Of a stretch of DNA of 64,000 nt, positions 18,463-26,089 are shown piece after piece. The translations under genes and the position numbers were made by a program. Each line of letters begins with the position of its first letter. Position 1 is the first letter of the stretch. The notes under the pieces were generated by a model. It did not search any database, had not been told where the DNA came from, and saw only the letters and a program-made list of their open reading frames with translations. The stretch covers positions 62,001 through 126,000 of the forward strand of contig JAHBVK010000003.1 of the NCBI GenBank assembly GCA_019637555.1, in the 5' to 3' direction. Origin of the DNA: Anaerolineae bacterium. GTDB lineage: Bacteria > Chloroflexota > Anaerolineae > Aggregatilineales > UBA2796.

Positions 18463-19167
18463 GTGATGACTATGCCCCACTCAGGCGATGTAATTTCATA
18501 TATTGAGATGTGCCTCGAAGAAGGTACCAGCCTACAAAGAGGTATGAATTATCGACTGGCAACAGGCAGAAGTGTCATCTTGATGAGTTTGCGTAAAGGT
18601 GCTCCTTATGCTGATCGTGTAGAGGATCAAGGTCGCACACTCATCTACGAAGGGCACGATGTTCCTAAGTTTGGAGGAGTAGTTAATCCAAAACTCCTGG
18701 ATCAAGAGTTGCAGAATCTAGGTGGGTCATTGACTCAAAATGGGCTATTCAGTGCGGCGGCTGCGGAGTTTAAGCTTGGGTTGCGAGAATCAGAAATTGT
18801 CAGAGTCTATGAAAAGATTCGTGACGGGGTTTGGGTGTTTAACGGAGAGTTTGAGCTTGTTGATGCGTGGGGTGAGTCCGACGGCAACCGAAGAGTTTTC
18901 AAATTCAAGCTGCACTTAACGGAAGATGTAGAGACAACATTGGCTGTTTCACAAATACATCATGAACATACGCGATTAATTCCGTCTACAGTTAAGCAAG
19001 AGGTATGGAAACGAGACAAAGGACGATGTGTGATATGTGGGAGTACAAAGAATCTACATTTCGATCATGATATTCCATTCTCTAAAGGTGGAACTTCACT
19101 TACAGCGAATAACATCCGAATTCTCTGTGTCAACTGCAATTTGGCGAAGAGCGACAAAATAGAGTGA
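18463..19167 (+). CDS. SRA-like + HNH endonuclease, predicted modification-dependent nuclease
   Basis: 234 residues (GTG 18463 or ATG 18466). The N-terminal region (about 25-150) resembles SRA/YDG base-binding domains: RSVILMSLRKGAPYADR ... LIYEGHD and VWVFNGEFELVDAWGE followed by VFKFKLHL, matching the pattern of the SRA core and its final strands. The C-terminus (about 176-234) is an HNH nuclease with CVICG, LHFDHDIPFSKGG, NNIRILCVNCN. SRA-HNH enzymes of the ScoMcrA/TagI type cut DNA carrying modified cytosine. The gene is much AT-richer than the fad genes around it and sits six bases after fadN and 12 before fadA, which marks it as an insertion into the fad operon. Confidence 0.7.
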   Translation: MMTMPHSGDVISYIEMCLEEGTSLQRGMNYRLATGRSVILMSLRKGAPYADRVEDQGRTLIYEGHDVPKFGGVVNPKLLDQELQNLGGSLTQNGLFSAAAAEFKLGLRESEIVRVYEKIRDGVWVFNGEFELVDAWGESDGNRRVFKFKLHLTEDVETTLAVSQIHHEHTRLIPSTVKQEVWKRDKGRCVICGSTKNLHFDHDIPFSKGGTSLTANNIRILCVNCNLAKSDKIE

Positions 19168-19179
19168 GTGGGAGATAAC

Positions 19180-20364
19180 ATGCGTGAAGCGGTGATCGTA
19201 GCGGCGGCGCGGACTGCCGTCGGCAAGGCGAAGAAGGGCACTACCGCCAACTATCGCGCGGACGAGATGGCGGCGGCGGTGATTCAGGATGTGGTCAAAC
19301 AGACCGCAGGCAAGATCGATCCGCTGCAGATCGATGACGTAGTGATCGGTTGCGCGATGCCCGAAGGATCGCAGGGGCTGAACATGGCGCGGATCATCGC
19401 GCTGCGTGCGGGCTTGCCTGTCGAAGTGCCCGCACAGACGGTCAATCGCTTCTGCGCCAGCGGCTTGCAGACCATCGCGGAAGCGGCGCACAGCATCATC
19501 GCAGGCAGCGCCGATGTGATCATTGCAGGCGGTGCGGAGAGCATGAGCCTCGTGCCGATGACCGGATTCCACATCAGCCCGAATCCGTACATGGCGGAGA
19601 ATTATCCCGAATCGTACATCAGCATGGGATTAACGGCGGAGAACGTGGCGGAACGCTGGAACGTCAGCCGCGAGGATCAGGATCGCTTCGCCTACGAGAG
19701 CCACCTGAAGGCAGCCGCCGCGCAGGACAAGGGGCTATTCAAAAGTGAGATCGTACCCGTCGAGATCGAGGATGTGTGGGTCGGTGATGATGGCAAGCCG
19801 CAGCGCAGGACGATCACATTCGATGTCGATGAGCATCTACGCCGTGAGACGACGGTTGAAGCGCTGGCGAAATTGAAGCCTGTGTTCAAAGACGGCGGAT
19901 CAGTGACGGCAGGCAATTCCTCGCCGTTGAGTGATGGCGCTGCCGCCGTGATGATCATGGAACTGGGCATGGCAGAAAAACTAGGACTGAAGCCATTAGC
20001 ACGATTCGCTGGCTTCGCGGTCGCGGGCGTCGCGCCGGAAGTGATGGGCGTCGGACCGATCAACGCCGTGCCTAAGCTGCTCAAGCGTACAGGCATCGCG
20101 CAGGATCAACTGGACATCATCGAACTGAACGAGGCATTCGCCGCGCAAGCGCTGGCAGTGATCCGCACGCTGGAATTCGATCCGGCGAAGGTGAACGTCA
20201 ACGGCGGCGCGATTGCACTCGGACATCCGTTGGGCTGCACCGGATCGAAGCTGACGGTTCAGGCGCTGCACGAACTCAAGCGCCGTAATGCCCGTTACGC
20301 GCTGGTGACCATGTGCATCGGCGGTGGCATGGGTGCGGCTGGCGTGTTCGAGAACCTGAACTGA
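19180..20364 (+). CDS. fadA: Acetyl-CoA acyltransferase (beta-oxidation thiolase)
   Basis: 394 residues from ATG 19180, which has GGGAGA at the right spacing; a GTG at 19168 in frame adds four residues overlapping the HNH gene's end. Thiolase motifs: [16 protein letters not shown] with the acyl-accepting Cys (about 88), [27 protein letters not shown] with the catalytic His, and [13 protein letters not shown] with the second Cys. It removes acetyl-CoA from 3-ketoacyl-CoA, completing the cycle with FadN. Separated from fadN by the SRA/HNH gene. Confidence 0.92.
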   Translation: MREAVIVAAARTAVGKAKKGTTANYRADEMAAAVIQDVVKQTAGKIDPLQIDDVVIGCAMPEGSQGLNMARIIALRAGLPVEVPAQTVNRFCASGLQTIAEAAHSIIAGSADVIIAGGAESMSLVPMTGFHISPNPYMAENYPESYISMGLTAENVAERWNVSREDQDRFAYESHLKAAAAQDKGLFKSEIVPVEIEDVWVGDDGKPQRRTITFDVDEHLRRETTVEALAKLKPVFKDGGSVTAGNSSPLSDGAAAVMIMELGMAEKLGLKPLARFAGFAVAGVAPEVMGVGPINAVPKLLKRTGIAQDQLDIIELNEAFAAQALAVIRTLEFDPAKVNVNGGAIALGHPLGCTGSKLTVQALHELKRRNARYALVTMCIGGGMGAAGVFENLN

Positions 20365-20374
20365 TCTGAAACGG

Positions 20375-20380
20375 TATAAT
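20375..20380 (+). promoter_or_regulatory. Candidate -10 box (TATAAT) for the DinB-like gene
   Basis: A perfect TATAAT lies 37 bases before the preferred ATG (20417) of the DinB-like gene, directly after the fadA stop. No convincing -35 hexamer. Confidence 0.35.
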
Positions 20381-20416
20381 CAACCGCTGTTGACCATGAC
20401 TGTAAGGGAAACCGAG

Positions 20417-21091
20417 ATGGCTAATCAACTTCGGGTGGCGCTCGAACTGGGATTGAAAGGCAAGAAAGCGGCAGCGGTAGCACCGGATTGGCCCGGTCTA
20501 GAGCGTGGTGCGAAGACCGGAGAAGCTGCGGTTGAAAAGCTGCAAGCCTATCTTCCCCGCTATGCGCCGGTGGCGAAATTGGCGGGGATGGAGAGCGAGT
20601 TTGGTGCGATCAGCACGGTTGAAGTTGTCGAGCAATATCCGGGCACCGGATCAACCGACTTCTGGGGCATCTCGTTTGCCTTCTCAAGCATCGATAAGCA
20701 AGCGATGACGAGCACAGAACTGGAACGTGAACTAACGCTGATGCAAGCGTGCTGGGCGTTTTTCGATCAGGTGCGTTCACGCGTCTCGGCAGAGATGCGG
20801 AAAGGTCCGCGAGGTGGCGGGCGAGATCGTGACCACATCGTGCGGCATACCGTGAGTAACGAGATGGATTGGGCTAGCGGGCTAGGGCTACCCATGCCTG
20901 ACGAATTAAATCTAACGGATGAGGCTCTGAAAGCGCACCGCGACGCTTTTTGCCATGCCATTCGAGTGTTCCACGCTGAGGGCAAAATGGCGAAAAAATG
21001 GCCCCTTCGTTTTTTGATCCGGCACACCGCCTTTCACACGATGGATCATGCTTGGGAGATGGAAGATAAAGACCTGACCATCAGAAGTTAA
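20417..21091 (+). CDS. DinB-like helical-bundle protein, function unknown
   Basis: 224 residues from ATG 20417, with AAGG nine bases upstream (TTG 20390 and ATG 20396 in frame are alternatives). N-terminal part has alpha/beta character (VALELGLKGKKAAAVAPDWPGLERGAK). The C-terminal 140 residues are helical and end FLIRHTAFHTMDHAWEMEDK, with the His/Asp/His spacing of the third metal-ligand helix of DinB/YfiT-type bundles. An earlier His sits in RDHIVRHTVSNEMDWAS. A role in thiol-transfer or detoxification is typical of the fold but not shown here. The gene is bracketed by the true fadA end and a decayed copy of it. Confidence 0.65.
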   Translation: MANQLRVALELGLKGKKAAAVAPDWPGLERGAKTGEAAVEKLQAYLPRYAPVAKLAGMESEFGAISTVEVVEQYPGTGSTDFWGISFAFSSIDKQAMTSTELERELTLMQACWAFFDQVRSRVSAEMRKGPRGGGRDRDHIVRHTVSNEMDWASGLGLPMPDELNLTDEALKAHRDAFCHAIRVFHAEGKMAKKWPLRFLIRHTAFHTMDHAWEMEDKDLTIRS

Positions 21092-21120
21092 GTAGGTTCT
21101 TGAGCCTAGGATGCTGCGCG

Positions 21121-21174
21121 ATGCCAATGCGCTTATGCATTGGTGGCGGCAGGCGTGTTCGAGAACTTGAACTA
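21121..21174 (+). pseudogene. Decayed copy of the fadA 3' end
   Basis: The 3' end of this stretch (AGGCGTGTTCGAGAACTTGAA, 21151-21171, then a stop) matches the last codons of fadA (20340-20364) with two changes. Upstream the similarity continues with small deletions (ATGCATTGGTGGCGG against ATGTGCATCGGCGGTGG). It is not translated and lacks everything 5' of about 50 bases. Confidence 0.7.
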
Positions 21175-21235
21175 GCACTTTTGGGTTGATTAGCGTTAAG
21201 GTGCTTACAACAGCGATTGTGAGCACTTTTGATTC

Positions 21236-22042
21236 CTACACTAACTGATTTTGTCGTGTATTTTGGTAAATCAACCAATAAAGGCGGACAACTATATCGT
21301 CTATTCGATGCAATCTCGGTTCTTGATACAATTTGACTACTCGAGGAAGAGCAAACTCTGTTTGTGTTTTAAGAAAGAGTTGATTATCCAATGGTGTTTC
21401 ATCAACGAGCGCGAAAAGCAATCGTGATTCATTGTGATACTGCGATGCCCAATCCATCTCCGAAAGTACGAATTTTGACGATGCCGCACTAGCAGACCAA
21501 AAAACTAATGCGTATCCTCCTGCTTCAATAGTGCTCCTAATACCGAAATTAATAGCGTTTTGAAATGATTCCCCAAGAGTCAAATTTTGACTATCGTATA
21601 TCTTTATATTGCGCTCTTGTTGCAAAATAGTCATTACATCAGAAACAATCTCACGTTCTCGATGTATGTAGGTCGCAAAAATATTTAAATCCAATGGAGG
21701 ATCTAGTATTTCACGAATCGATCTATCGGACGGACGGTAGGAGTAAACAGGTTTTCCAATTTGAAGGGCATAATCACGCTCAAACGCTACCCAAAACGAA
21801 GCTGATGAATAGCCTTCTTCGATGACAATAATCCCATCTTTTTCTCGAATTGATGAGATTAAATAATTTGACACTAAACGTGACGGATCATTAATCGCAG
21901 GGAATATAAATGGTGTGATTCCATTGGGCAATCGCTGAATCAAATCTTGGCGTGCGGACTCATCCTTATATGAATGCGAAATAAAATATGTCCCAAGCTT
22001 TAGTGGTAAATCAAGTACGCCTTGAGTCATGATAACTTTCAT
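21236..22042 (-). CDS. Protein with two tandem TIR-like domains
   Basis: 268 residues, no signal peptide or TM segment. Domain 1 (about 17-105): GTYFISHSYKDE, then IREKDGIIVIEEGYSSASFW and E88 at the W-x3-E position used by TIR NADases. Domain 2 (about 145-215): KIYDSQNLTLGESF, YALVFWSASAASSKFV and E195 at the same position, then LLFALVDE. Both keep the strand-helix order and the putative catalytic Glu. TIR domains in bacterial immunity cleave NAD+ or build signalling nucleotides. It lies 18 bases downstream of an antitoxin-like gene on the same strand. Both are AT-rich relative to neighbours. NADase activity is inferred, not shown. Confidence 0.65.
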   Translation of the reverse strand: MKVIMTQGVLDLPLKLGTYFISHSYKDESARQDLIQRLPNGITPFIFPAINDPSRLVSNYLISSIREKDGIIVIEEGYSSASFWVAFERDYALQIGKPVYSYRPSDRSIREILDPPLDLNIFATYIHREREIVSDVMTILQQERNIKIYDSQNLTLGESFQNAINFGIRSTIEAGGYALVFWSASAASSKFVLSEMDWASQYHNESRLLFALVDETPLDNQLFLKTQTEFALPRVVKLYQEPRLHRIDDIVVRLYWLIYQNTRQNQLV

Positions 22043-22060
22043 TCCATAAGCTTAATCAAT

Positions 22061-22285
22061 TTAGAGAGTCAAAATCGACTCCAAGATTTCAAGTGTCAAT
22101 CCATTTGCCTGAGCTTCGTCACACATCTCATCCATAATTTCGCTAAGTGACCGCTGTGGCATGGATACGCCGCGTAGTATAACTGTCAGAAGGTCTTGAA
22201 TTTTCTGCTTATCTTCAGCAGACGCATTTTTGTAAAGCTTGACTAGCTCAGCGTCCAATGGGATCGAAAGCGTCTCGGTACTCAT
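22061..22285 (-). CDS. Antitoxin-like small protein upstream of the TIR gene
   Basis: 74 residues from ATG 22285, which follows GGAGGG with 3-4 bases; a longer in-frame ORF starts at 22318. Sequence: ETLSIPLDAELVKLYKNAS then EDKQKIQDLLTVILRG and a C-terminal ANGLTLEILESIL. This is the layout of a family of small VapB-like antitoxins common in cyanobacteria (strand, then helices, then the LTxEILExIL tail), normally encoded before a PIN toxin. Here the next gene downstream, 18 bases on, is the double-TIR protein. Family identity is from memory of the pattern and should be treated as probable. Confidence 0.65.
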   Translation of the reverse strand: MSTETLSIPLDAELVKLYKNASAEDKQKIQDLLTVILRGVSMPQRSLSEIMDEMCDEAQANGLTLEILESILTL

Positions 22286-22337
22286 ACACCCTCCGCAGCT
22301 TATGTTGTTATTATACATTACAGTTTGTCGAGCCGAT

Positions 22338-23459
22338 TTACTCCAGCGCCTGCGCCAGATCAGCGATCAGATCGTCGGCGTGTTCCAGTCCCACCGAGAC
22401 GCGCAGCAGCGCATCGGGCGTCGGAGAGTCCGCGCCTTCCACTGAGCGCCGATGCTCGATCAGGCTTTCCATGCCGCCTAGACTGGTGGCGCGGGTGAAT
22501 ACTTTGACCTTCGCCGCAACGTTCATCGCATCTGTGCCGCTGCCCTTGACCTGAAAGGAGAGCATCGCACCGAAGCCGCGCATCTGCTCGGCTGCCAGAT
22601 CGTGACCGCGATGCGTGGGCAAACCGGGATAGTGAACCACCTCCACACGCGGATGCTGATGCAGGAACTTTGCCAGCAATTCCGCGTTGGCGGTTTGCGC
22701 CCGCACGCGCAGCGGTAAGGTAGGCAGACTGCGCAGCAGCAACCAGCAATCGAACGGCGATTGCACCGCTCCCGATAACTGCTGAATCTGGAGCAATCGC
22801 GTCACCAGATCGTCTTTGCCCTCGCGCACGATCAACGCACCGCCGAGCACATCGCTGTGACCGCCGAGATACTTGGTGGTCGAGTGCATCACCACATCTG
22901 CGCCAAGCACTAGCGGCTGCTGCCAGATCGGACTTGCCCACGTATTATCGACGCCGCAGAATGCGCCGTGCGCGTGCGCCAGCTCCGCGATCTGCGCGAT
23001 GTTGGCGATGTTCAGCGCCGGATTGGATGGCGTTTCCAGCCAGACTAGACGTGTATTCGGCTGGATCGCGCGTGCCACGTAATCCACCTCGCGCATATCG
23101 ACGAAGGTAGCGCTCAAGCCCCAACGCGAGAGGATCTCTTTGACCAGATGGCGAACACCGTGATAGAGATCGTGAGGCAGGATCACATGATCGCCCGCGG
23201 AGAGCGTTTGCAGCATCGCCGCCACCGCTGCCTGACCGGACGAGAAGGCGAACGCCCGCGATCCATGTTCTAGCTGCGCCAGCGCACTTTCCCAGCGCGC
23301 CCGCGTCGGATTGCTGAGGCGCGAGTAGATATGACCACTAGGAAAGCTGCCATCTTCGGCGCGCTCGAAGGTGGTCGATAGCGTCAGTGAGGGTGTGACC
23401 GCACTCGTATCACCCTCAACCTCACGTCCGGCGTGAACTGCCAGAGTTTCGATGTTCAT
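22338..23459 (-). CDS. Cys/Met metabolism PLP enzyme (cystathionine gamma-synthase/lyase type)
   Basis: 373 residues. N-terminal NIETLAVHAGRE, PLP-phosphate region SSGQAAVAAMLQTL, VDNTWASPIWQQPL (Asp contacting the PLP ring), and HSTTKYLGGHSDVLGG with the PLP Lys (about 195). The C-terminus has FTRATSLGGMESLIEHRR, typical of the family. Members perform trans-sulfuration (cystathionine gamma-synthase, beta- or gamma-lyase) or methionine gamma-lyase reactions; the sequence alone does not choose among them. It starts with ATG at 23459 and is a single gene between two toxin-like loci. Confidence 0.88.
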   Translation of the reverse strand: MNIETLAVHAGREVEGDTSAVTPSLTLSTTFERAEDGSFPSGHIYSRLSNPTRARWESALAQLEHGSRAFAFSSGQAAVAAMLQTLSAGDHVILPHDLYHGVRHLVKEILSRWGLSATFVDMREVDYVARAIQPNTRLVWLETPSNPALNIANIAQIAELAHAHGAFCGVDNTWASPIWQQPLVLGADVVMHSTTKYLGGHSDVLGGALIVREGKDDLVTRLLQIQQLSGAVQSPFDCWLLLRSLPTLPLRVRAQTANAELLAKFLHQHPRVEVVHYPGLPTHRGHDLAAEQMRGFGAMLSFQVKGSGTDAMNVAAKVKVFTRATSLGGMESLIEHRRSVEGADSPTPDALLRVSVGLEHADDLIADLAQALE

Positions 23460-23475
23460 AAGTTGCTATATCCCA

Positions 23476-23503
23476 TTGACGAGTGAGTGGTATTGCCTAT
23501 AAT
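23476..23503 (+). promoter_or_regulatory. Sigma-70-like promoter of the PIN/antitoxin pair
   Basis: TTGACG (23476-23481), 16 bases, TATAAT (23498-23503). The expected start point, about seven bases downstream, falls on the A of the PIN ATG at 23510, which predicts a leaderless mRNA. Confidence 0.65.
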
Positions 23504-23509
23504 ACTACT

Positions 23510-23935
23510 ATGAATAAATCGAAAGTCGTGATTGACACAAACGTATTGATAGCGGCAATGATCTCCAAGCAGGGTAAAGCTTACAAGATCTTCGCTGCCA
23601 TTGGCACCGAATTATTTGACACACTTATCTCGACACCACTGATTCTTGAGTATGAGGATGTCTTAAAACGATTACTTGGTACAAAAATTAAGCTGTCTGA
23701 AGCAGACGTAGATCTCGCACTGGATTTCATTTGTGGTAGTGGGATACAGCGACAGGTTCATTACCTATGGCGTCCATATTTATCAGACCCTAAAGATGAT
23801 ATGGTCTTAGAACTTGCCGCAAATTCAGGTGGGGACTATATCATTACTTACAACATTTCTGACTTTGCAGGTAGTGAAGTTTTCGGAGTAGAGGCGATTA
23901 TTCCAGCAGAGTTTTTAGCCAGATTGGAGCGTTAG
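23510..23935 (+). CDS. PIN-domain putative toxin (COG1569 type)
   Basis: 141 residues. ATG at 23510 (MNKSKVVIDTNVL) fits both the family start and the promoter position. PIN acidic residues: D in VVIDTNVLIAA, E in LILEYEDVL, D-D in LSDPKDDMVLELA and the late D-G/NISDF region. These are Mg2+-dependent ribonuclease toxins that cleave tRNA, rRNA or mRNA in characterised members. The antitoxin gene follows one base later, the reverse of the usual VapBC order. AT-rich against the neighbouring PLP-enzyme gene. Confidence 0.85.
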   Translation: MNKSKVVIDTNVLIAAMISKQGKAYKIFAAIGTELFDTLISTPLILEYEDVLKRLLGTKIKLSEADVDLALDFICGSGIQRQVHYLWRPYLSDPKDDMVLELAANSGGDYIITYNISDFAGSEVFGVEAIIPAEFLARLER

Positions 23936-23936
23936 T

Positions 23937-24170
23937 ATGAGTACAATTAGCCTGAGATTACCGGAATCACTTCACAAAGCTGTGCGTGATTTAGCTAAAC
24001 GCGAGAATATCTCGATCAATCAGTTCATTACACTGGCTACGGCAGAAAAATTAGCCGCGTTGATGACAGAGGATTATATTCAGGAGCGTGCAAAGCGTGC
24101 CAGCCGAGAGAAATTCGAGCAAGTCCTCGCTAAAATTCCTGACATAGAACCAGAACCTTACGATAGGTAA
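23937..24170 (+). CDS. Ribbon-helix-helix antitoxin (HicB/Arc-like)
   Basis: 77 residues, ATG at 23937, one base after the PIN stop. N-terminus TISLRLPESLHKAVRDLAKRE followed by ISINQFITLATAEKLAAL is a standard RHH fold: a DNA-binding strand, then two helices. The C-terminal tail (REKFEQVLAKIPDIEPEP) probably binds and inhibits the PIN toxin. It is expected to repress the promoter at 23476-23503. Confidence 0.85.
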   Translation: MSTISLRLPESLHKAVRDLAKRENISINQFITLATAEKLAALMTEDYIQERAKRASREKFEQVLAKIPDIEPEPYDR

Positions 24171-24173
24171 GAC

Positions 24174-24210
24174 GCTACGGCGCACCGCAGTGCGTCGTAG
24201 CTGTTTCAAC
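24174..24210. terminator. Hairpin between convergent antitoxin and antiporter genes
   Basis: CTACGGCGCAC and GTGCGTCGTAG form an 11-bp stem (one mismatch) with a 4-base loop, followed by CTGTTT. It probably acts as the terminator for one or both convergent genes. Confidence 0.5.
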
Positions 24211-25833
24211 CTACGCTCTCGCATTCAGGATCGATGCTACCCCGATCACGTTCTTCGGCTCAACGGGATATTTATCGCGCCACGCATGGAAGCCGCCTTG
24301 CAGCGCCCGTGCTGTGAAACCCTGTTCCTTCAACTGCCGCGCCACGCGGATGCTGGTGGCATCATTGGGGCAGGAGCAGTAGACCACAATGGGTTGATCT
24401 TTGGGCTGCGACTCCATCCAATCCCCGATCAAATCGGGCAGGACGCGCACGCTGCCGGAAATTTTGCCATCTTCCGTATCATAATGCGCCCTCGCGCGGA
24501 CATCGAGGATGGTGATCGGCTGCCCGCTCTGGAGCAGCGCGGCAAGATCGGCGGGTGAGATGAAGGTGGTATCCGTGGGCGCGTTCTCGAACAAGCCTGT
24601 ATAAGTCCCTTCGCGCTCCTCAACCAGCGTGATCTGCGCCACTGCCACCCGCCGCGCGTAGACCGCCGATACTGGCGTTGCCGACGCACCGTGTAAGATC
24701 ACCGAGACAACCACCACCGCACCTGTGATCGCCAGCAAGCGCTCGGCATCAGGAGCAGCCGCCTGTACTGCCAGCAGCGCCAGCAGCAGCGAATTCAAAC
24801 CGCGCGGTCCAAACCAGCCGATGAACAAGCGTGCCGCATTACTCAGGTTTGCCTTCTTGAGCACGAAGGTGAACACCGCTGGACGTATCACTACGATGGT
24901 GATCACCGCCAGCAGCAGCGGCGTAAATAGATTGATCGTGCCGAGCAGATCAGAAAGCAGCGCTCCGAACAATACAAAGGCAAGCAGCATCAGCATCTCG
25001 GAGGTGACTTCGCCATATTCCATGAAGCAGGAGCACAACGAAACGTTGAAAATGGTCACCGCTAGTCCGGCGAAGAAGGCAGCCAGAAAACCATCACCCT
25101 GAATTGCCGATCCTGCCACGAATGCCGCCAGCACCAGACCGATGCCATAGAGCGCTTGATATTCTTTGCGAATGTTGAAGCGCTGATCCGCTTTGCCCAT
25201 CAGATACGCGCCGATGCCACCGACTGCCAAGCCGACCAGCGGACTCGCCACCAGAATACGCAGCAGAAAGGCGATCCATGAACCAGCGTCGTTGGCGACC
25301 TCAGCAGTCAGCACGGCGATAAGCACCAGCACGATTGGCAGCACCACCAGATCGTTCATGCCCGCTTCGATTCCTAATGCCCGTCGCACCGAGCGCGGGA
25401 TGCGTTCGTCGCGCAGGATGTCGCGCAGCACAACGGGATCGGTAGAGGCGAGGATCGCACCGAGCAGCAGCGACTGAACTGGCGTCGTACCCACCAGCGC
25501 GAAGGCGGCGACAGCGATTCCGAGGATCACCAGCAGCGTGCCGGGACCAAGCGTGAGCACAGGCACATACCACTCGCGGCGCAGTTCATCAAGCTGGACG
25601 TTGACCGCATCTAAGAACAGCACCAGCGCCAGACTGACCGTAGCCACTATCTCTAGCAGCGGATTGTGCGCGTCGATGTGCAAGACGCCCAAGCCTTTGC
25701 CGCCGAGCAGGAAGCCGAGAGCGAGAAAGATCATCGGGAAGGAGAGTGGTGCGCGTTCCACTAACCCCGATACCAGTGCTGACACCAGCAGCACAACGGC
25801 GATCAGACCCATTCCTAATGTGAGTTCAGACAT
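24211..25833 (-). CDS. Cation:proton antiporter with C-terminal rhodanese domain
   Basis: 540 residues. Residues 1-400 hold about 12 TM helices of the CPA1/NhaP-type antiporter: LGFLLGGKGLGVL, ILASTDPVVLRDILRDERIPRSVRRALGIEAGMNDLVVLP (the conserved TDP and the GxEAGxND ion-site motif), and FIGWFGPRGLNSLLLA. Residues about 430-530 are a rhodanese domain (ILDVRARAHYDTEDGKI, then VVYCSCPNDATSIRVA with the active-site Cys, then LQGGFHAWRDKYPVEP). It exchanges Na+ or K+ for protons; the rhodanese may sense or carry sulfane sulfur. It is convergent with the PIN/antitoxin pair. Part of its 5' end is duplicated at 26.9 kb. Confidence 0.88.
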   Translation of the reverse strand: MSELTLGMGLIAVVLLVSALVSGLVERAPLSFPMIFLALGFLLGGKGLGVLHIDAHNPLLEIVATVSLALVLFLDAVNVQLDELRREWYVPVLTLGPGTLLVILGIAVAAFALVGTTPVQSLLLGAILASTDPVVLRDILRDERIPRSVRRALGIEAGMNDLVVLPIVLVLIAVLTAEVANDAGSWIAFLLRILVASPLVGLAVGGIGAYLMGKADQRFNIRKEYQALYGIGLVLAAFVAGSAIQGDGFLAAFFAGLAVTIFNVSLCSCFMEYGEVTSEMLMLLAFVLFGALLSDLLGTINLFTPLLLAVITIVVIRPAVFTFVLKKANLSNAARLFIGWFGPRGLNSLLLALLAVQAAAPDAERLLAITGAVVVVSVILHGASATPVSAVYARRVAVAQITLVEEREGTYTGLFENAPTDTTFISPADLAALLQSGQPITILDVRARAHYDTEDGKISGSVRVLPDLIGDWMESQPKDQPIVVYCSCPNDATSIRVARQLKEQGFTARALQGGFHAWRDKYPVEPKNVIGVASILNARA

Positions 25834-26089
25834 GTAGCCATACCTTGATTGCGAAGGGCGAGTAGAGAATAACCGGATTAACGTTGAACTATCCCCTGTT
25901 CTGCGAGGTCAAAAATCCATCAATTCCCGATGGTTTTGATGAATTGACATGACTTATCTGTAGTAATCATCAATGCGCTAGAGTTGGATGGTTGTCATCC
26001 CATAAGCGTAATAATAGTCCAATTTCTCAAAGCACAAATGTGATAAGGTGTCCTCTGGATAGAGAACAGTGTCTTAGAGGACCTTACTT
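25834..26089. other. Intergenic region upstream of the antiporter gene
   Basis: About 256 bases. It must carry the antiporter promoter (minus) and that of the 26090 gene (plus). The first 90 bases are the parent of the copy at 26.94-27.02 kb. An inverted repeat, AAGGTGTCCTCT and AGAGGACCTT, spans 26045-26083 just ahead of the GTG at 26090 and could be an operator or leader hairpin. Confidence 0.35.

Noticed and set aside
18463..19167. HNH gene considered as a homing endonuclease in an intron or intein
   Set aside because: It does not interrupt any reading frame; fadN and fadA are both complete on each side, and the N-terminal half looks like SRA.
22873..23082. 69-residue plus-strand frame inside the cystathionine synthase-type gene
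   Set aside because: Antisense shadow of a strongly conserved PLP enzyme.
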